A DNA stretch of 34,664 bases from Parcubacteria group bacterium GW2011_GWD2_38_11 (GCA_000992325.1 LBTZ01000009.1:1-34664); one strand, 5' to 3'. Positions 1 through 9,140 are shown, numbered from the stretch's first letter. Notes: generated by a model from the sequence alone, not told the origin. Program-made: numbers and translations.

Positions 1-85
1 TTCAAATAGTAAGTTCCTCTAATCAGTGTTTGCTATTAAGTTTTTCTAAAACGTATAGCAATCTTAACAAAGTATTGTTTTCTTG

Positions 86-194
86 TCAACCCCGTTAGAG
101 ATTTCAAAAGTAAACTCAAATAATACGTATATTTTGAGAGATAAAGTACAATATTCAGACTAAACAATAAATGTGAAATCTCTAACGGGGTCAA
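86..194. mobile_element. MITE-like element with 17-bp terminal inverted repeats
   Basis: A perfect 17-bp inverted repeat (90-106 and 174-190, outer ends CCCC/GGGG) encloses 67 bases of AT-rich, non-coding sequence. The same tetranucleotide, TCAA, lies directly outside both ends (86-89 and 191-194), as expected for a target-site duplication. No transposase is encoded, so this would be a non-autonomous element. The outer ends (CCCCGTTA...TAACGGGG) resemble those of the short palindromes at 5986 and 12690. The rest of 1-253 shows no gene. Confidence 0.55.
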
Positions 195-253
195 CCCCAG
201 GACACATTTGCTTTTTTATCCTCGTTTTTTATCTTTTTGGCTCAAGTAAGGCT

Positions 254-2116
254 TCATTTGACATCATCCTTGATTTCCACACTTACTCGCTGGGCATATT
301 GAGGTATGCGTGAAACAAATGTTGGCTGAAATTCAACATTTACGCTCTTTATCGTTGAATATTTCCGCAAAGTCGCTGCTAATTGATCATCTGACTTACC
401 CAGCAATTCCATTTTTATTTGCTCCTTGTCTATAACTGGTATATTTGTTATTTCACCATACACCTTCAATTTGAGAATATTTTTCTCAAAATCAGCATCT
501 ACTGTTCCATATTCTATTTTAGAGATATCCCTTTTAACATCTAATGATTGTTCTTCATTTGTCATAGATTGCACCATTATTTCTCTTACATCATTTTCAG
601 AAAAAACCAATGCGTAAACGGATGCCACTACACCATATTCAAATACACTCACCATATCACCTACTTTCACATCAGCACTTGATTTTATAATTGTAATTTT
701 TTCAGCTTGCCCAAGTGCTATTTCACCATTCCTCAACTCATCATTAATCACTTGTGCAAGTTTATCTTTAGCAGCAGCTTCTGTTTTTTGCTTTGCATTA
801 TCAATATCACTCTGACTAACAGCACCCCCAGCTGTTTCACCCTCAATTGATCCACCCGTCATTGATTCAGTTGACTTAGCATAAAATTTTGCATATTTTG
901 GTCCATCTTTAAATCCAGGAATAGTAAAGTCAGTGGGCTCAAGATTATATTCAGGTCCTGGCTGATCAGCTATTATCTCCGCCTCGATTGCACCTGGTTT
1001 AATCTCTCCAGCAATAGTTGTTGTTCCAGGAACAACAACATTTTTCACGAGGCGAAATATTTTGCCATCTTTTGATTCAAGTCTTGTTGTGGCAATCAAT
1101 GTCTGTGGAGAGTTATCGTATTCATTATAAATAACAACACTGCCATGAGCCTTCTTGCCCGCAACCGCAGACCCACCCCTCACTTCATATGAAAGGGTAA
1201 TTGTTTCTTCCTTATTAATTGTATGAATTGGAATATTTAATTGATCAACCCCGACAAAATCACTACTACCGCTTAAATCAAGATCCATCTTACTTTTCGT
1301 GATATTTGGTTCAATAATTATTTTTGCGCTAGGCAAAAATAAATACACAGCCACACCCACAAAAGCAAGCGTGCAAAGTCCTGTAAATATTAGAAATATT
1401 TTTTTTATCTTCCTTTCGCCGCCAGAAATTGGAATCGCAAGCTCTTTTACATTTCTTTCCTTTGTCGCATACATCTTTTCCAAACTTTTTTCTTTTTCAG
1501 AATCAAGATGCTTTTTATGTCCCAAACCAGCAACCACCTGCGGCCTATGCCCAACTGCCATACGGGATTGAGCAACCCTGTGGGCTGGAACTTGCGGTGT
1601 CTTATGATGTAAGGATTCCCTCTTTTTTTCCGAAGGTGAAATTGAATTAATATGAATGCGTTTTGAAGTAGTTGGGATGATCACAGATGTCTGGGATTTT
1701 TCCTTGCCAGTACTCGCAGCCAAATCATAGAAATCATTTGATCCAACATCCTTTAGTCTGATTTGTTTTTTTTGCTGGGCCTTAATTATTGTTTTTGGAA
1801 TTTCATAGTGAAGCGCTTCTTCCACTTCTTCTTCATCTTTATTATCCATAACTGATTCCAATCCATCAACAGTGCTGCGCACATCAATTCCACAGCGCTC
1901 AGCCATCGATGCTCCAATTTCATCTTGCGTAACAATGATAATGTGCTTGTCAACCTTGTCAGCTTCACGTTTTAAAAGTTTCAAATTAACAATGCTTTGA
2001 AGAAAAATTGCACGTTTTGGTACCACAAAATAATTATCCGTGGCCATAGATTTATTCAGTCGGTCAATCACTGATGAGATCTCCTCTTCCAAGTCGATGT
2101 AAAATGTCTGATGCAT
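254..2116 (-). CDS. Membrane-anchored baseplate-J-like protein of CPR type
   Basis: This is a 620-residue protein with three visible parts. Residues 1-85 form a small alpha/beta domain that reads like a nucleotide-binding or receiver-like fold. A charged, poorly conserved linker follows, rich in Lys, Ser and Glu. A single membrane span lies at about 239-261, and the C-terminal 350 residues, rich in beta strands and Gly, would be extracytoplasmic. I associate this architecture with Patescibacteria proteins often labelled baseplate J-like. That label rests on memory of the family and not on a search, and nothing else here is phage-like. It lies downstream of ftsA on the same strand, across a 130-bp AT-rich spacer, so it may have an envelope or division-site role. 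The ATG start is followed directly by the conserved N-terminal domain, but no Shine-Dalgarno sequence is evident. Confidence 0.6.
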   Translation of the reverse strand: MHQTFYIDLEEEISSVIDRLNKSMATDNYFVVPKRAIFLQSIVNLKLLKREADKVDKHIIIVTQDEIGASMAERCGIDVRSTVDGLESVMDNKDEEEVEEALHYEIPKTIIKAQQKKQIRLKDVGSNDFYDLAASTGKEKSQTSVIIPTTSKRIHINSISPSEKKRESLHHKTPQVPAHRVAQSRMAVGHRPQVVAGLGHKKHLDSEKEKSLEKMYATKERNVKELAIPISGGERKIKKIFLIFTGLCTLAFVGVAVYLFLPSAKIIIEPNITKSKMDLDLSGSSDFVGVDQLNIPIHTINKEETITLSYEVRGGSAVAGKKAHGSVVIYNEYDNSPQTLIATTRLESKDGKIFRLVKNVVVPGTTTIAGEIKPGAIEAEIIADQPGPEYNLEPTDFTIPGFKDGPKYAKFYAKSTESMTGGSIEGETAGGAVSQSDIDNAKQKTEAAAKDKLAQVINDELRNGEIALGQAEKITIIKSSADVKVGDMVSVFEYGVVASVYALVFSENDVREIMVQSMTNEEQSLDVKRDISKIEYGTVDADFEKNILKLKVYGEITNIPVIDKEQIKMELLGKSDDQLAATLRKYSTIKSVNVEFQPTFVSRIPQYAQRVSVEIKDDVK

Positions 2117-2246
2117 AGCATTAAATTAAAAATGAAAATATCAAAATGCAAAGTGACATTGTAAAATTTAAAATTTTATAATTTCAAAATTATTTTTAAA
2201 TTTTTTATATGTCATTTTGATTTTTGATTTTTAAATTTTGCATTAT
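2117..2246. repeat. AT-rich spacer with long imperfect inverted repeat
   Basis: The spacer is made almost only of A/T words. Its two ends are roughly complementary: the words AAAATGCAAAGTGACAT near 2140 and ATGTCATTTT...TTTTGCATT near 2210-2243 can fold back on each other. It resembles the spacers at 3507-3640, 9069-9140, 15050-15236 and 17521-17699. It has no open frame and no recognisable terminator T-run. Confidence 0.4.
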
Positions 2247-3506
2247 TCAGTCCTGCATTGTTTGTAAAACTCTTCTAAGTATTCCAGACATTACCTTTTC
2301 CTCACCAGTCACATCCATCACTAAATTTGCCAACCCCATTGGCGTAACATCTTGAGGATTCTTAAGCTCATTTGTTTGATCCACAATACGTACTACATCG
2401 CGAGGTTGCAAATAATTTACAGTTGGAGATTTCGAAAATGGCAAACTCCGAACCCATTCGGTAGTAAGCAATATTTTTTTTATACCAGGCAAGCCGCTAC
2501 CACCACCGCAAAGCAATATTTTGGATGGCAAAACATCACTGCCAGCAAATTCAGAGAGTGAGAGCTCCACACCACTAAGCCACACCGCCGCATCGCTTTG
2601 CAAAATTTGCTCCACCTTTGAACTCACATCTGCGCCCAACTTTCCTTCGGCATATTTTATTTTCAATTCCTCAGCCTCTTCAAAATCAATTCGAAGTTCC
2701 TGAGCCAATTTTTTGGTAAAAGCTCGCCCACCAAATGCAAACATCTTGGTACCTTCAAGCCCACCATTTCTCACAACCGCAATATCTGTCGTTCCTCCAC
2801 CTATATCAATAAATATTGCGCTAAAATCTAGCGCATCGTCATAATCAACACTTCGCGCAACAGCATATGGTTCTGCTGCAATACTGAGCAAATCAATATT
2901 AAGTTCATCAGCAATCGCCTGCAGCGCGCCCAAATGAATCATAGGAGCATAAGCATTAAAGATACTAACTGACACATCCCTACCCTGAAAGCCAATTGGA
3001 TTTGTAACTTGATATCCATCAATGCGAACATCCACAATAGCAGCATTAATAAGTTTTACCTCAATATCTTGTCCAGTTTCCCAGGCAATCTGCTCCTGAA
3101 TTCTTTCGTATGCCTTGGTTTGAACTTTTTGAATAATATTTTTAAGCTCCGGAAAGTCTATGCGTGAATCGGGATTGCCACGCTCATAATGCACTGTCGT
3201 GGTTGTCCCCTTAACCAACTCACCAGCAATACCAACGATTGCCTTCTTAACTTTTTTTATTTTAGCTTTTTCAAGCGCCTTACTAATAGAAATTTTACAA
3301 GTCTCTATCACCCCTGAAATGTCAGACACTGCGCCGCTTTGCATATTTCCCTTTTTTTGCCTTTCTTTTCCAACACCAACAACATAGCCGATCTTATCTT
3401 CGGAATCAATCTGAAAAACCAATGCCTTAGCAACTTCAGTACCAATATCAAGAGCCAAATAATATTCAGCGTTGTTTTTCGAAAATATTTTAGAAAAAAT
3501 AGACAT
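2247..3506 (-). CDS. ftsA: Cell division protein FtsA
   Basis: FtsA is the actin-like ATPase that ties FtsZ filaments to the membrane and recruits the divisome. The 419-residue product shows the family signatures: a phosphate-1 loop with D20-I-G-T, the MQSGAVSDI segment (55-63), the inserted 1C/SHS2 subdomain including the NPIGFQGRDV stretch (169-178), the phosphate-2 motif D234-IGGGTTD-241, and a GGGSGLPGI adenosine motif near 335. Its length matches typical FtsA. The last 20 residues (around VMSGILRRVLQTMQ) could form the amphipathic membrane-targeting helix. The related type IV pilus protein PilM was considered, but the 1C region and C-terminus fit FtsA better. No ftsZ lies next to it in the window. 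Confidence 0.85.
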   Translation of the reverse strand: MSIFSKIFSKNNAEYYLALDIGTEVAKALVFQIDSEDKIGYVVGVGKERQKKGNMQSGAVSDISGVIETCKISISKALEKAKIKKVKKAIVGIAGELVKGTTTTVHYERGNPDSRIDFPELKNIIQKVQTKAYERIQEQIAWETGQDIEVKLINAAIVDVRIDGYQVTNPIGFQGRDVSVSIFNAYAPMIHLGALQAIADELNIDLLSIAAEPYAVARSVDYDDALDFSAIFIDIGGGTTDIAVVRNGGLEGTKMFAFGGRAFTKKLAQELRIDFEEAEELKIKYAEGKLGADVSSKVEQILQSDAAVWLSGVELSLSEFAGSDVLPSKILLCGGGSGLPGIKKILLTTEWVRSLPFSKSPTVNYLQPRDVVRIVDQTNELKNPQDVTPMGLANLVMDVTGEEKVMSGILRRVLQTMQD

Positions 3507-3640
3507 AACTCAATAAATCTCAATGTCAAAATCTTAAATCTCAATAAAATCCTAATTTTTTTATTGTTAAGTCATTTTGTCATTTATTTGACATTTGACA
3601 TTTAGATTTGAGATTTTAAAACTTTTTTATCTAATAAACT
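3507..3640. repeat. AT-rich spacer with inverted words
   Basis: The words ATCTCAATGTCAAAATCTTAAATCTCAA (split over 3521-3545) reappear as approximate complements in the run of TTTGACATTTGACATTTAGATTTGAGATTTTAAAA near 3585-3620. The segment can fold into a long, AT-rich imperfect hairpin between ftsA and the upstream kinase gene. I see no gene and no clear promoter. Confidence 0.35.
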
Positions 3641-3651
3641 TAATGATTTTA

Positions 3652-4644
3652 TCAAAACTTATTAATCTGCAAGTTTATTTCTTCTTCGGTTAGGAGTCCT
3701 TTCTGTCCGCCATATTCCGTCACAGAATTACTGCTGTTTGCGATACCCCATCTTAAAGATTCTGAAAGATCCTTCCCCTTCAAATGAGCTGCAAAAAATC
3801 CACTTGTAAACGCATCGCCTGCACCAGTACTATCAACCACCCCTTTTTGCATCACCGCATCAATATGGAGTACGGTAACTCCATCATAAGCCCAAGCACC
3901 TCTTATTCCATCAGTAACTGCCACTATTTTAGCTCCAATTCCATACAAAGTTTTAACCAAATATTCCTCCTCTTCCAGCAACTCCTGCAGAACATTGTTG
4001 TCATATCCATTAATAATCTCTATTGCCTCATCCTTGTTTACAAACAATACCTCACAGACTGATATTGTTTGAATTATTTTTTTAACATCAGTGTGAATTG
4101 TTTTTTGACGAGGATTAAAAGCGAGATTAACATTTTTCTTTTTTGCAAATAAAATAATCTCATCCGTAATTTTCTGCCAATCACCACTCAAATCTCCAAT
4201 AAATATCCACTCTGGATTTCCCATTCTGTCGGTATCAAATTTTAATTTTTTATTTGCAATATGACTTGAAAAGATAATCCTATCACTACTTTTTTCATCA
4301 ACAATTATTGCGGACAAATCACTCGCACAATCATTTTCCATTTTAACCGCTTGCATTTTAACACCTGTTTCTCTTAATTCTTTCGTAATCCACTTACCCA
4401 CAGCATCATCCCCAATAGTCGTATACGCCATAACATCAACCCCAAGTCTTGAAAGTCCAACCGCAACATTGACACTATTACCACCAAGCGTTTCAAAGCG
4501 CTGCTCTATGGCACATTTTCCTCCAAGCTCAAATGCAAATTTTTTTTGAGACAAAACATCTTCCGGAGTTTCCAAAACAACTCCCTCATTTGTGGGAAAG
4601 AAAATATCCTGGCAAATCGAACCAATTGTAATAACCTTAACCAT
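3652..4644 (-). CDS. PfkB/ribokinase-family sugar kinase
   Basis: This 330-residue cytosolic kinase belongs to the PfkB (ribokinase) family, which phosphorylates sugars or nucleosides with ATP. The sequence shows the N-terminal substrate-loop signature GGNSVNVA (54-61) and the C-terminal signature STGAGDAF (272-279), with the catalytic base expected at D277 and the anion hole formed by GAG. Substrate cannot be told from sequence; adenosine, ribose, fructose or a glycolytic phosphosugar are all possible. The lower-glycolysis gene eno lies 34 bases upstream, so the two are probably co-transcribed and a role in feeding sugar phosphate to glycolysis is plausible. The family's length and both motifs are intact. 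Confidence 0.85.
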   Translation of the reverse strand: MVKVITIGSICQDIFFPTNEGVVLETPEDVLSQKKFAFELGGKCAIEQRFETLGGNSVNVAVGLSRLGVDVMAYTTIGDDAVGKWITKELRETGVKMQAVKMENDCASDLSAIIVDEKSSDRIIFSSHIANKKLKFDTDRMGNPEWIFIGDLSGDWQKITDEIILFAKKKNVNLAFNPRQKTIHTDVKKIIQTISVCEVLFVNKDEAIEIINGYDNNVLQELLEEEEYLVKTLYGIGAKIVAVTDGIRGAWAYDGVTVLHIDAVMQKGVVDSTGAGDAFTSGFFAAHLKGKDLSESLRWGIANSSNSVTEYGGQKGLLTEEEINLQINKF

Positions 4645-4678
4645 TTTTGTACTTTTTGTGATTATTTGTATTTGTAAC

Positions 4679-5977
4679 CTATGCCTTTATTTCCTGTTCA
4701 ATCTTCATCAAACGATTATATTTGCAAAGCCTTTCTCCTCTCGACAATGATCCAGATTTGATAAATTCAGCCGCGGTACCTGCCGCCAAATCAGCAATAA
4801 AATCATCCGTGGTTTCTCCAGAGCGATGTGAAATCATAATTTTCATTTTATTTTTTTTGGCCAAGCGTATGCATTCAAGTGTTTCAGAAAGACTGCCGAT
4901 TTGGTTAACTTTAATAAGCACTGCATTACAAGATTTTTCCTTAATTGCTCGCTCAACACGCTTTACATTTGTCACCAATAAATCATCCCCGACTAACAAA
5001 TTTTCGCTAAGAACATTTTTTGGAATTCCATCCAAGATTTGTTTTCCAGCAATTTTTTCAGTCATAATTTTCCATCCCTCCCAATCATCCTCAGCTAAAC
5101 CATCTTCAACTGACACAACATGATATTTATCAATCCATTCTCTATACATATTAATCAGACGCTCGCGCTCCAAGTGCGCACCCTCCGGTTTAACCAAATA
5201 ATGTTTTTCCTCTTCATCATAAAAATTGCTCGCAGCCGCATCGATCCCCAGATTAATTTCGCTGCCTAAAGTATAGCCACTTTCTGTGATAGCCTGATTA
5301 ATAATTTCCAATGCTTGTGTATTACTTTCCAGCTTTGGAGAAAAACCTCCCTCATCACCAACGCCACTACTATTATGACCGGCTTCGATGATTTTCTTGA
5401 GTTTATGAAATATCTCACTACCAGCTCTCAATTGTTCCTTAAATGTTTTAATCCCGGTTGGAATAACCTTAAACTCTTGAATACTAAGTCCGCTATCACT
5501 ATGCATTCCACCATTAAGCACATTAAACATCGGCACAGGAAGTTTAGGCTTTGTATTTAAACCGGAAATTTCATTGATGTATTGATAAAGTGGAATTTTT
5601 TTTGCCTTAGCAACTGCCCGACAAACAGCCAAGGAAACACCCAGAATAGCATTTGCACCAAGGCGTGCTTTATTTTCACTACCATCAAGTTCAAGCATAA
5701 TTTCATCAACAACCAACTGCTGGGAGGCATCCTTTCCAATAAGTGCATCCTTAATTTTTGTGTTAACATTTTTTACTGCCGTAAGAACGCCCAGTCCGCC
5801 ATAGCGCTGAGCATCTCCATCTCTAAGCTCGAGTGCTTCAAATTTTCCCGTGGATGCTCCAGAGGGAACAGCTGCAACAGCGCTTTCTCCGCCACTCAAG
5901 AAAACTTCAACCTCCACAGTGGGATTACCACGTGAATCTAAAATTTCCCTAGCAATAATATTTTTAATTTTCAACAT
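4679..5977 (-). CDS. eno: Enolase
   Basis: Enolase interconverts 2-phosphoglycerate and phosphoenolpyruvate in the cytosol using two Mg2+ ions. The 432-residue protein has the normal bacterial length. It carries GNPTVEVEV near the N-terminus, the flexible loop S-G-A-S-T-G, the acid/base region VGDEGGFSP, metal ligands in SVEDGLAEDDW and GDDLLVTN, the signature LIKVNQIGS with the catalytic lysine at about 356, and SHRSGETTDD. Translation starts at the ATG at 5977, preceded by GGGGCAAGAAAT. That stretch belongs to the foot of a palindrome (5986-6023) whose relative also precedes the MFS gene start. Enolase, the PfkB kinase downstream and pgk upstream form a lower-glycolysis neighbourhood. Confidence 0.97.
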   Translation of the reverse strand: MLKIKNIIAREILDSRGNPTVEVEVFLSGGESAVAAVPSGASTGKFEALELRDGDAQRYGGLGVLTAVKNVNTKIKDALIGKDASQQLVVDEIMLELDGSENKARLGANAILGVSLAVCRAVAKAKKIPLYQYINEISGLNTKPKLPVPMFNVLNGGMHSDSGLSIQEFKVIPTGIKTFKEQLRAGSEIFHKLKKIIEAGHNSSGVGDEGGFSPKLESNTQALEIINQAITESGYTLGSEINLGIDAAASNFYDEEEKHYLVKPEGAHLERERLINMYREWIDKYHVVSVEDGLAEDDWEGWKIMTEKIAGKQILDGIPKNVLSENLLVGDDLLVTNVKRVERAIKEKSCNAVLIKVNQIGSLSETLECIRLAKKNKMKIMISHRSGETTDDFIADLAAGTAAEFIKSGSLSRGERLCKYNRLMKIEQEIKA

Positions 5978-5985
5978 ATTTCTTG

Positions 5986-6023
5986 CCCCGTTAAATTCTC
6001 CTTTGGCGAGTATTTAATTGGGG
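5986..6023. repeat. 38-bp palindrome upstream of eno, copy 1
   Basis: The palindrome runs CCCCG TTAAAT...ATTTAA TTGGGG and can form a stem of about 13 bp with a few mismatches and a short loop. Its relative at 12690-12726 shares 11 further bases outside the palindrome (TTTCTTGCCCC on the plus strand). In both places a minus-strand start codon follows within 15 bases. The GGGG foot may therefore serve as part of a weak ribosome binding site that the hairpin could mask. Confidence 0.6.
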
Positions 6024-6040
6024 TACGACTTAACTCTTAT

Positions 6041-6652
6041 TTAACTATGCAAACGAATCCAGACAAATATTTGATGCAATGGATCAAAAGAAACCATTAG
6101 CGCCAACAATAAAACATAGTAAGCGGAAAGATATTTCAATGTTATTTCATATTGATCATGATTTGATAATAACCTTTCTGTGTTTTTAATGTTTATTTCT
6201 CGAGCTTTAAAAATAAATTTAATATGAATAGATGCGATCGTTATTATTGATAGCACTAGCAGGATGAAAGCTGGGGCAATAAGACTGTTATATAAAAAGA
6301 ATGTTCCGAAAAAAAACAATGGCAAAATCCAGAATGTCTCCTTATCCCAAAAATCACTTTCTTTTATGAAATTTTTAAGACTGGAAAAATATAAAAATGG
6401 AATAGAAATAAAATTAATGCAAAGACCTATAGAAAAAACAACCACAGTCACCCAATTATATGCACCAAAATAACTACCGGGTGCAAACACATTCAAATTA
6501 TTAAGTAGAATAAACAAGATTCCCAAAAATAACAAAGCTTCTGAAATATATAGTCCAATTATAGAAATTGGATCAACCTGCCTAAGCTCACTTATTGATA
6601 TTTTTCTGTTAAGCACTCCTATATCACCAGCTTTAAATTGAGGACTACTCAT
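6041..6652 (-). CDS. Hypothetical five-TM membrane protein
   Basis: The 203-residue product is not recognised. It has about five hydrophobic segments (near 30-50, 67-88, 106-121, 125-146 and 170-195) separated by short charged loops, and a soluble N-terminal 28 residues. There is no signal peptide cleavage site and no catalytic motif that I can see. The ATG at 6652 starts the frame without a strong Shine-Dalgarno sequence. The gene lies between pgk and eno on the same strand, separated from eno by 63 bases that contain a palindrome. It is probably an integral membrane protein of unknown role. The 208 bases upstream hold no recognisable feature. Confidence 0.6.
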   Translation of the reverse strand: MSSPQFKAGDIGVLNRKISISELRQVDPISIIGLYISEALLFLGILFILLNNLNVFAPGSYFGAYNWVTVVVFSIGLCINFISIPFLYFSSLKNFIKESDFWDKETFWILPLFFFGTFFLYNSLIAPAFILLVLSIITIASIHIKFIFKAREINIKNTERLLSNHDQYEITLKYLSAYYVLLLALMVSFDPLHQIFVWIRLHS

Positions 6653-6860
6653 AATTAAATTTTTTGTATTTAAACATTTTCTCTTGCTTCAGTATAACAC
6701 ATTTGACAGTAAGAATTCAAACAAGCTCCACCGAAAACAAATCGCGATTGCAAATATTTTTTTAATTCCCAATAAGTTAGCTTTAAATCCTGTTTATCAA
6801 TTTTGATATTTTTAAATTTTAGCTATCGAATGCACTGCAGTATCACCTTCCAATTTATTT

Positions 6861-7910
6861 TTACTTTTTTAATCGCAACGCTTCAATTCCAGGCATTTGA
6901 TTTCCACCTAAATATTCCAACATTGCACCACCGCCAGTTGAAACAAAAGATATTTTATCCATAAGGTTATTCTCTTCCAAAACCTGGACTGATTCTCCGC
7001 CTCCAATAAGCGTAAACGCATCACTCTCCACAACTGCATCCAAAATTTCACGTGTCCCAATATCATAGGGCGATTGCTCAAATTTACCCATTGGACCATT
7101 CCAAACAATCACCTTAGATTGCGCAATCACTTCCTTAAATCTTTTAATCGTTGCTGGTCCAATATCAAGGCGATCATCAGCAAAGTCAATTGGCAAAATA
7201 ACTTTTTGTGAAAAAGCTATACCCTGATCAATGGCTTCATTGGCTATTTTTCCGCCAACCAAAATGTGCGCATAAGCGCCTTCAAATCTCTTTATGAGTG
7301 GCAATTTGGTTTCAATCTTAGCCCCGCCAATGATAGCAGTTGCCGGACTTTCCGGCTCATGAATAACTCGATTAAGATTCTTGATTTCTTCTTGAAGCCG
7401 AAGTCCGGCATAACTCTCAATATATGCAGTAACCCCAGTAACCGACGCTTGATCGCGATGACAAACGCTAAATGCATCATTCACAAAAACATCAAAATTT
7501 TCGGCAAGTTTTTTGGAAAATTCGGAATCATTTTTTTCATCACCGTCATAAAAACGAACATTTTCCAAGAGAATAATCTCTCCGGGCGCAAGATCTTCCA
7601 ATGCTTTTGTAACAGAACCACCGATACAATCATCAACAAAAACAATCTTTTTTTCCAATATCGTCTCGAGTTCATCCTTAATTTGCCCAAGAGAAAAATC
7701 ACCATTCTTCTTGCCTTCAGGACGACCAAGATGCGAAATTAATGCAATTTTTGATCCTACTTGAGCTGACAAGTGATCGACGGTTTTTTTACATACTTCC
7801 AATTTAAATTTTTCTTTAACGTCGCCATTTTCAATTGCAACATTAAAATCCGCTCTAACTAAAATTTTTTTATTAAGAAAGGTCCCTTCTTGAATTTTTT
7901 TAATATCCAT
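6861..7910 (-). CDS. pgk: Phosphoglycerate kinase, short form
   Basis: Pgk transfers phosphate between 1,3-bisphosphoglycerate and ADP. Family motifs are clear: VRADFNV near the N-terminus, SHLGRPEG, LLENVRFYDGDEKND, VNDAFSVCHR, the GGAK hinge, DIGP, VWNGPMGKFE and the C-terminal GGGE...STGGGAMLEYL. With the ATG at 7910 the protein has 349 residues (a TTG two codons upstream is less likely), against about 390-400 in most bacteria. Most of the shortage lies between GGAK and DIGP in the nucleotide-binding half. Two substitutions stand out. The catalytic Arg of the usual DxxRI motif aligns with Lys (K36), and the Mg-binding Asp of GGGDS is Glu. The enzyme acts with eno and the PfkB kinase nearby. 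Confidence 0.92.
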   Translation of the reverse strand: MDIKKIQEGTFLNKKILVRADFNVAIENGDVKEKFKLEVCKKTVDHLSAQVGSKIALISHLGRPEGKKNGDFSLGQIKDELETILEKKIVFVDDCIGGSVTKALEDLAPGEIILLENVRFYDGDEKNDSEFSKKLAENFDVFVNDAFSVCHRDQASVTGVTAYIESYAGLRLQEEIKNLNRVIHEPESPATAIIGGAKIETKLPLIKRFEGAYAHILVGGKIANEAIDQGIAFSQKVILPIDFADDRLDIGPATIKRFKEVIAQSKVIVWNGPMGKFEQSPYDIGTREILDAVVESDAFTLIGGGESVQVLEENNLMDKISFVSTGGGAMLEYLGGNQMPGIEALRLKK

Positions 7911-7967
7911 ATCCAAATAATTTTAAATTTTAAATTTTAAATTCGTGCGTAGTGCGTAGCACGGGCG

Positions 7968-9068
7968 CTATCTTCCCATACCAAAAATAGCAATCACAAC
8001 ACCGACAAGTGCAGTCATCATTGTGAAAATCCAAGCACGCATAACAATTTTGCATTCCGGCCAACCTTTTGCCTCAAAATGATGATGGAGCGGCGCCGCC
8101 AAAAAAACCTTACGATGAAAAAATTTCTTGCTAGTCAATTGGATCGCGACACTCCCAGATTCAAGCACATAAATAAACACGATCAAAAAAAGTACCAGAG
8201 CCGAATTAGTAAGCATAGCAATAACACCAAGTGTTGTGCCCAAAGACATCGCTCCAGTGTCGCCCATCATAAAACGAGCAGGCGCGATATTGAACCAAAG
8301 AAAAGCCAATGTCACGCCGGACATAGCGCTACAAAATGCAGCAAGATTAACTTTGTTTTCAAAAAAAGCAATGATTGCAAAGGAGAAAAAAGCAAGCAAC
8401 AAAATCCCCCCATTTAATCCATCCAACCCATCTGTTTCATTTGAAGAAACAGCTGAAAATAAAATCACAAAAATAAAAAGTGGAATATACCAAAGACCTA
8501 TTGAAAAATCTCCGAAGGCGGGAATGTGCAAGACGTCCCAGCCAAGCTTATAATAAAACCACCAACCACCAGCTGAGGCGATAGCGATGAGCCACCCAAA
8601 GCGCATCGCAAAGCGCATTCCTCCACCTTTATTACTTCCCCAACCACGAACACTCATCACATCATCAAAAAGACCGAGAACTCCAGCTGAAGCAAGTGCA
8701 AAAAGTGGCAACCAGACTTCTTTGCGACTCAAGAAATCAAGTCTGGCAAGAAAATTTATACCAAAAAATTGTGCCAAAAATGGAAAGATGAAATGAGAAG
8801 AAAATGCGAGAATAATAACAGTAGCCCACATAATAACCCCTCCCATTGTGGGTGTTCCTGATTTATGTGCATGCAATTGACTAACAAATGTCAGTTTCTC
8901 ACCATTAACATCCTTGCTTTTAATCTTTATTCCAAATTTATATTTATAAAGCAAATGCGTCCAAAGAGGCGTAATCGCGAAAGCCAACAAAAAAGCAAGG
9001 AGTCCCGTAATCAGAACCTTAAGCACATTGACCACTTCTGGAATTGTTTGAATTTGAGCAAATTGCAT
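7968..9068 (-). CDS. mraY: Phospho-MurNAc-pentapeptide transferase MraY
   Basis: MraY is the polytopic membrane enzyme that moves phospho-MurNAc-pentapeptide from UDP to undecaprenyl phosphate, giving lipid I. The 366-residue protein has about ten TM segments and all key motifs: GTPTMGG (71-77), LFDDV with D135-D136, ETDGLDGLNGG with D213 and D216 (211-221), the MGDTGAM loop (268-274) and the HHHFE cytoplasmic motif (328-332). Its length is normal. The ATG at 9068 is followed by a short hydrophilic lead into TM1. It lies upstream of pgk on the same strand, with an AT-rich repeated spacer on its 5' side. With the carboxypeptidase gene upstream, it implies a peptidoglycan wall. Confidence 0.96.
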   Translation of the reverse strand: MQFAQIQTIPEVVNVLKVLITGLLAFLLAFAITPLWTHLLYKYKFGIKIKSKDVNGEKLTFVSQLHAHKSGTPTMGGVIMWATVIILAFSSHFIFPFLAQFFGINFLARLDFLSRKEVWLPLFALASAGVLGLFDDVMSVRGWGSNKGGGMRFAMRFGWLIAIASAGGWWFYYKLGWDVLHIPAFGDFSIGLWYIPLFIFVILFSAVSSNETDGLDGLNGGILLLAFFSFAIIAFFENKVNLAAFCSAMSGVTLAFLWFNIAPARFMMGDTGAMSLGTTLGVIAMLTNSALVLFLIVFIYVLESGSVAIQLTSKKFFHRKVFLAAPLHHHFEAKGWPECKIVMRAWIFTMMTALVGVVIAIFGMGR

Positions 9069-9140
9069 AAAAATACAAGTTTATAAGGTTATAAAGTTTA
9101 TAAGGTTTATAAAGCTATAAAGAATTCTTTTTTACTTTCT
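9069..9140. repeat. Degenerate TTTATAAGG/TTATAAAG tandem words
   Basis: The short words GTTTATAAGG and TTATAAAG recur several times between 9075 and 9121, forming a low-complexity tandem block upstream of mraY. Very similar words occur on both sides of proS (17521-17562 and 17655-17699). No gene or terminator is seen. Confidence 0.4.

Noticed and set aside
254-2116. Phage baseplate gene, hence a prophage
   Set aside because: The protein has a membrane span and a CPR-type N-terminal domain, lies beside ftsA, and no other phage-like gene is in the window.
2247-3506. Type IV pilus protein PilM instead of FtsA
   Set aside because: The protein has the FtsA-type inserted 1C segment, GGGTTD motif and length, and no PilN/PilO neighbours follow.
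7266-7742. A 158-codon open frame on the plus strand
   Set aside because: It is antisense to pgk and its translation shows no domain pattern.
9069-9140. CRISPR array or regular tandem repeat
   Set aside because: The repeated words are short, degenerate and lack spacers of constant length; no cas gene is present.
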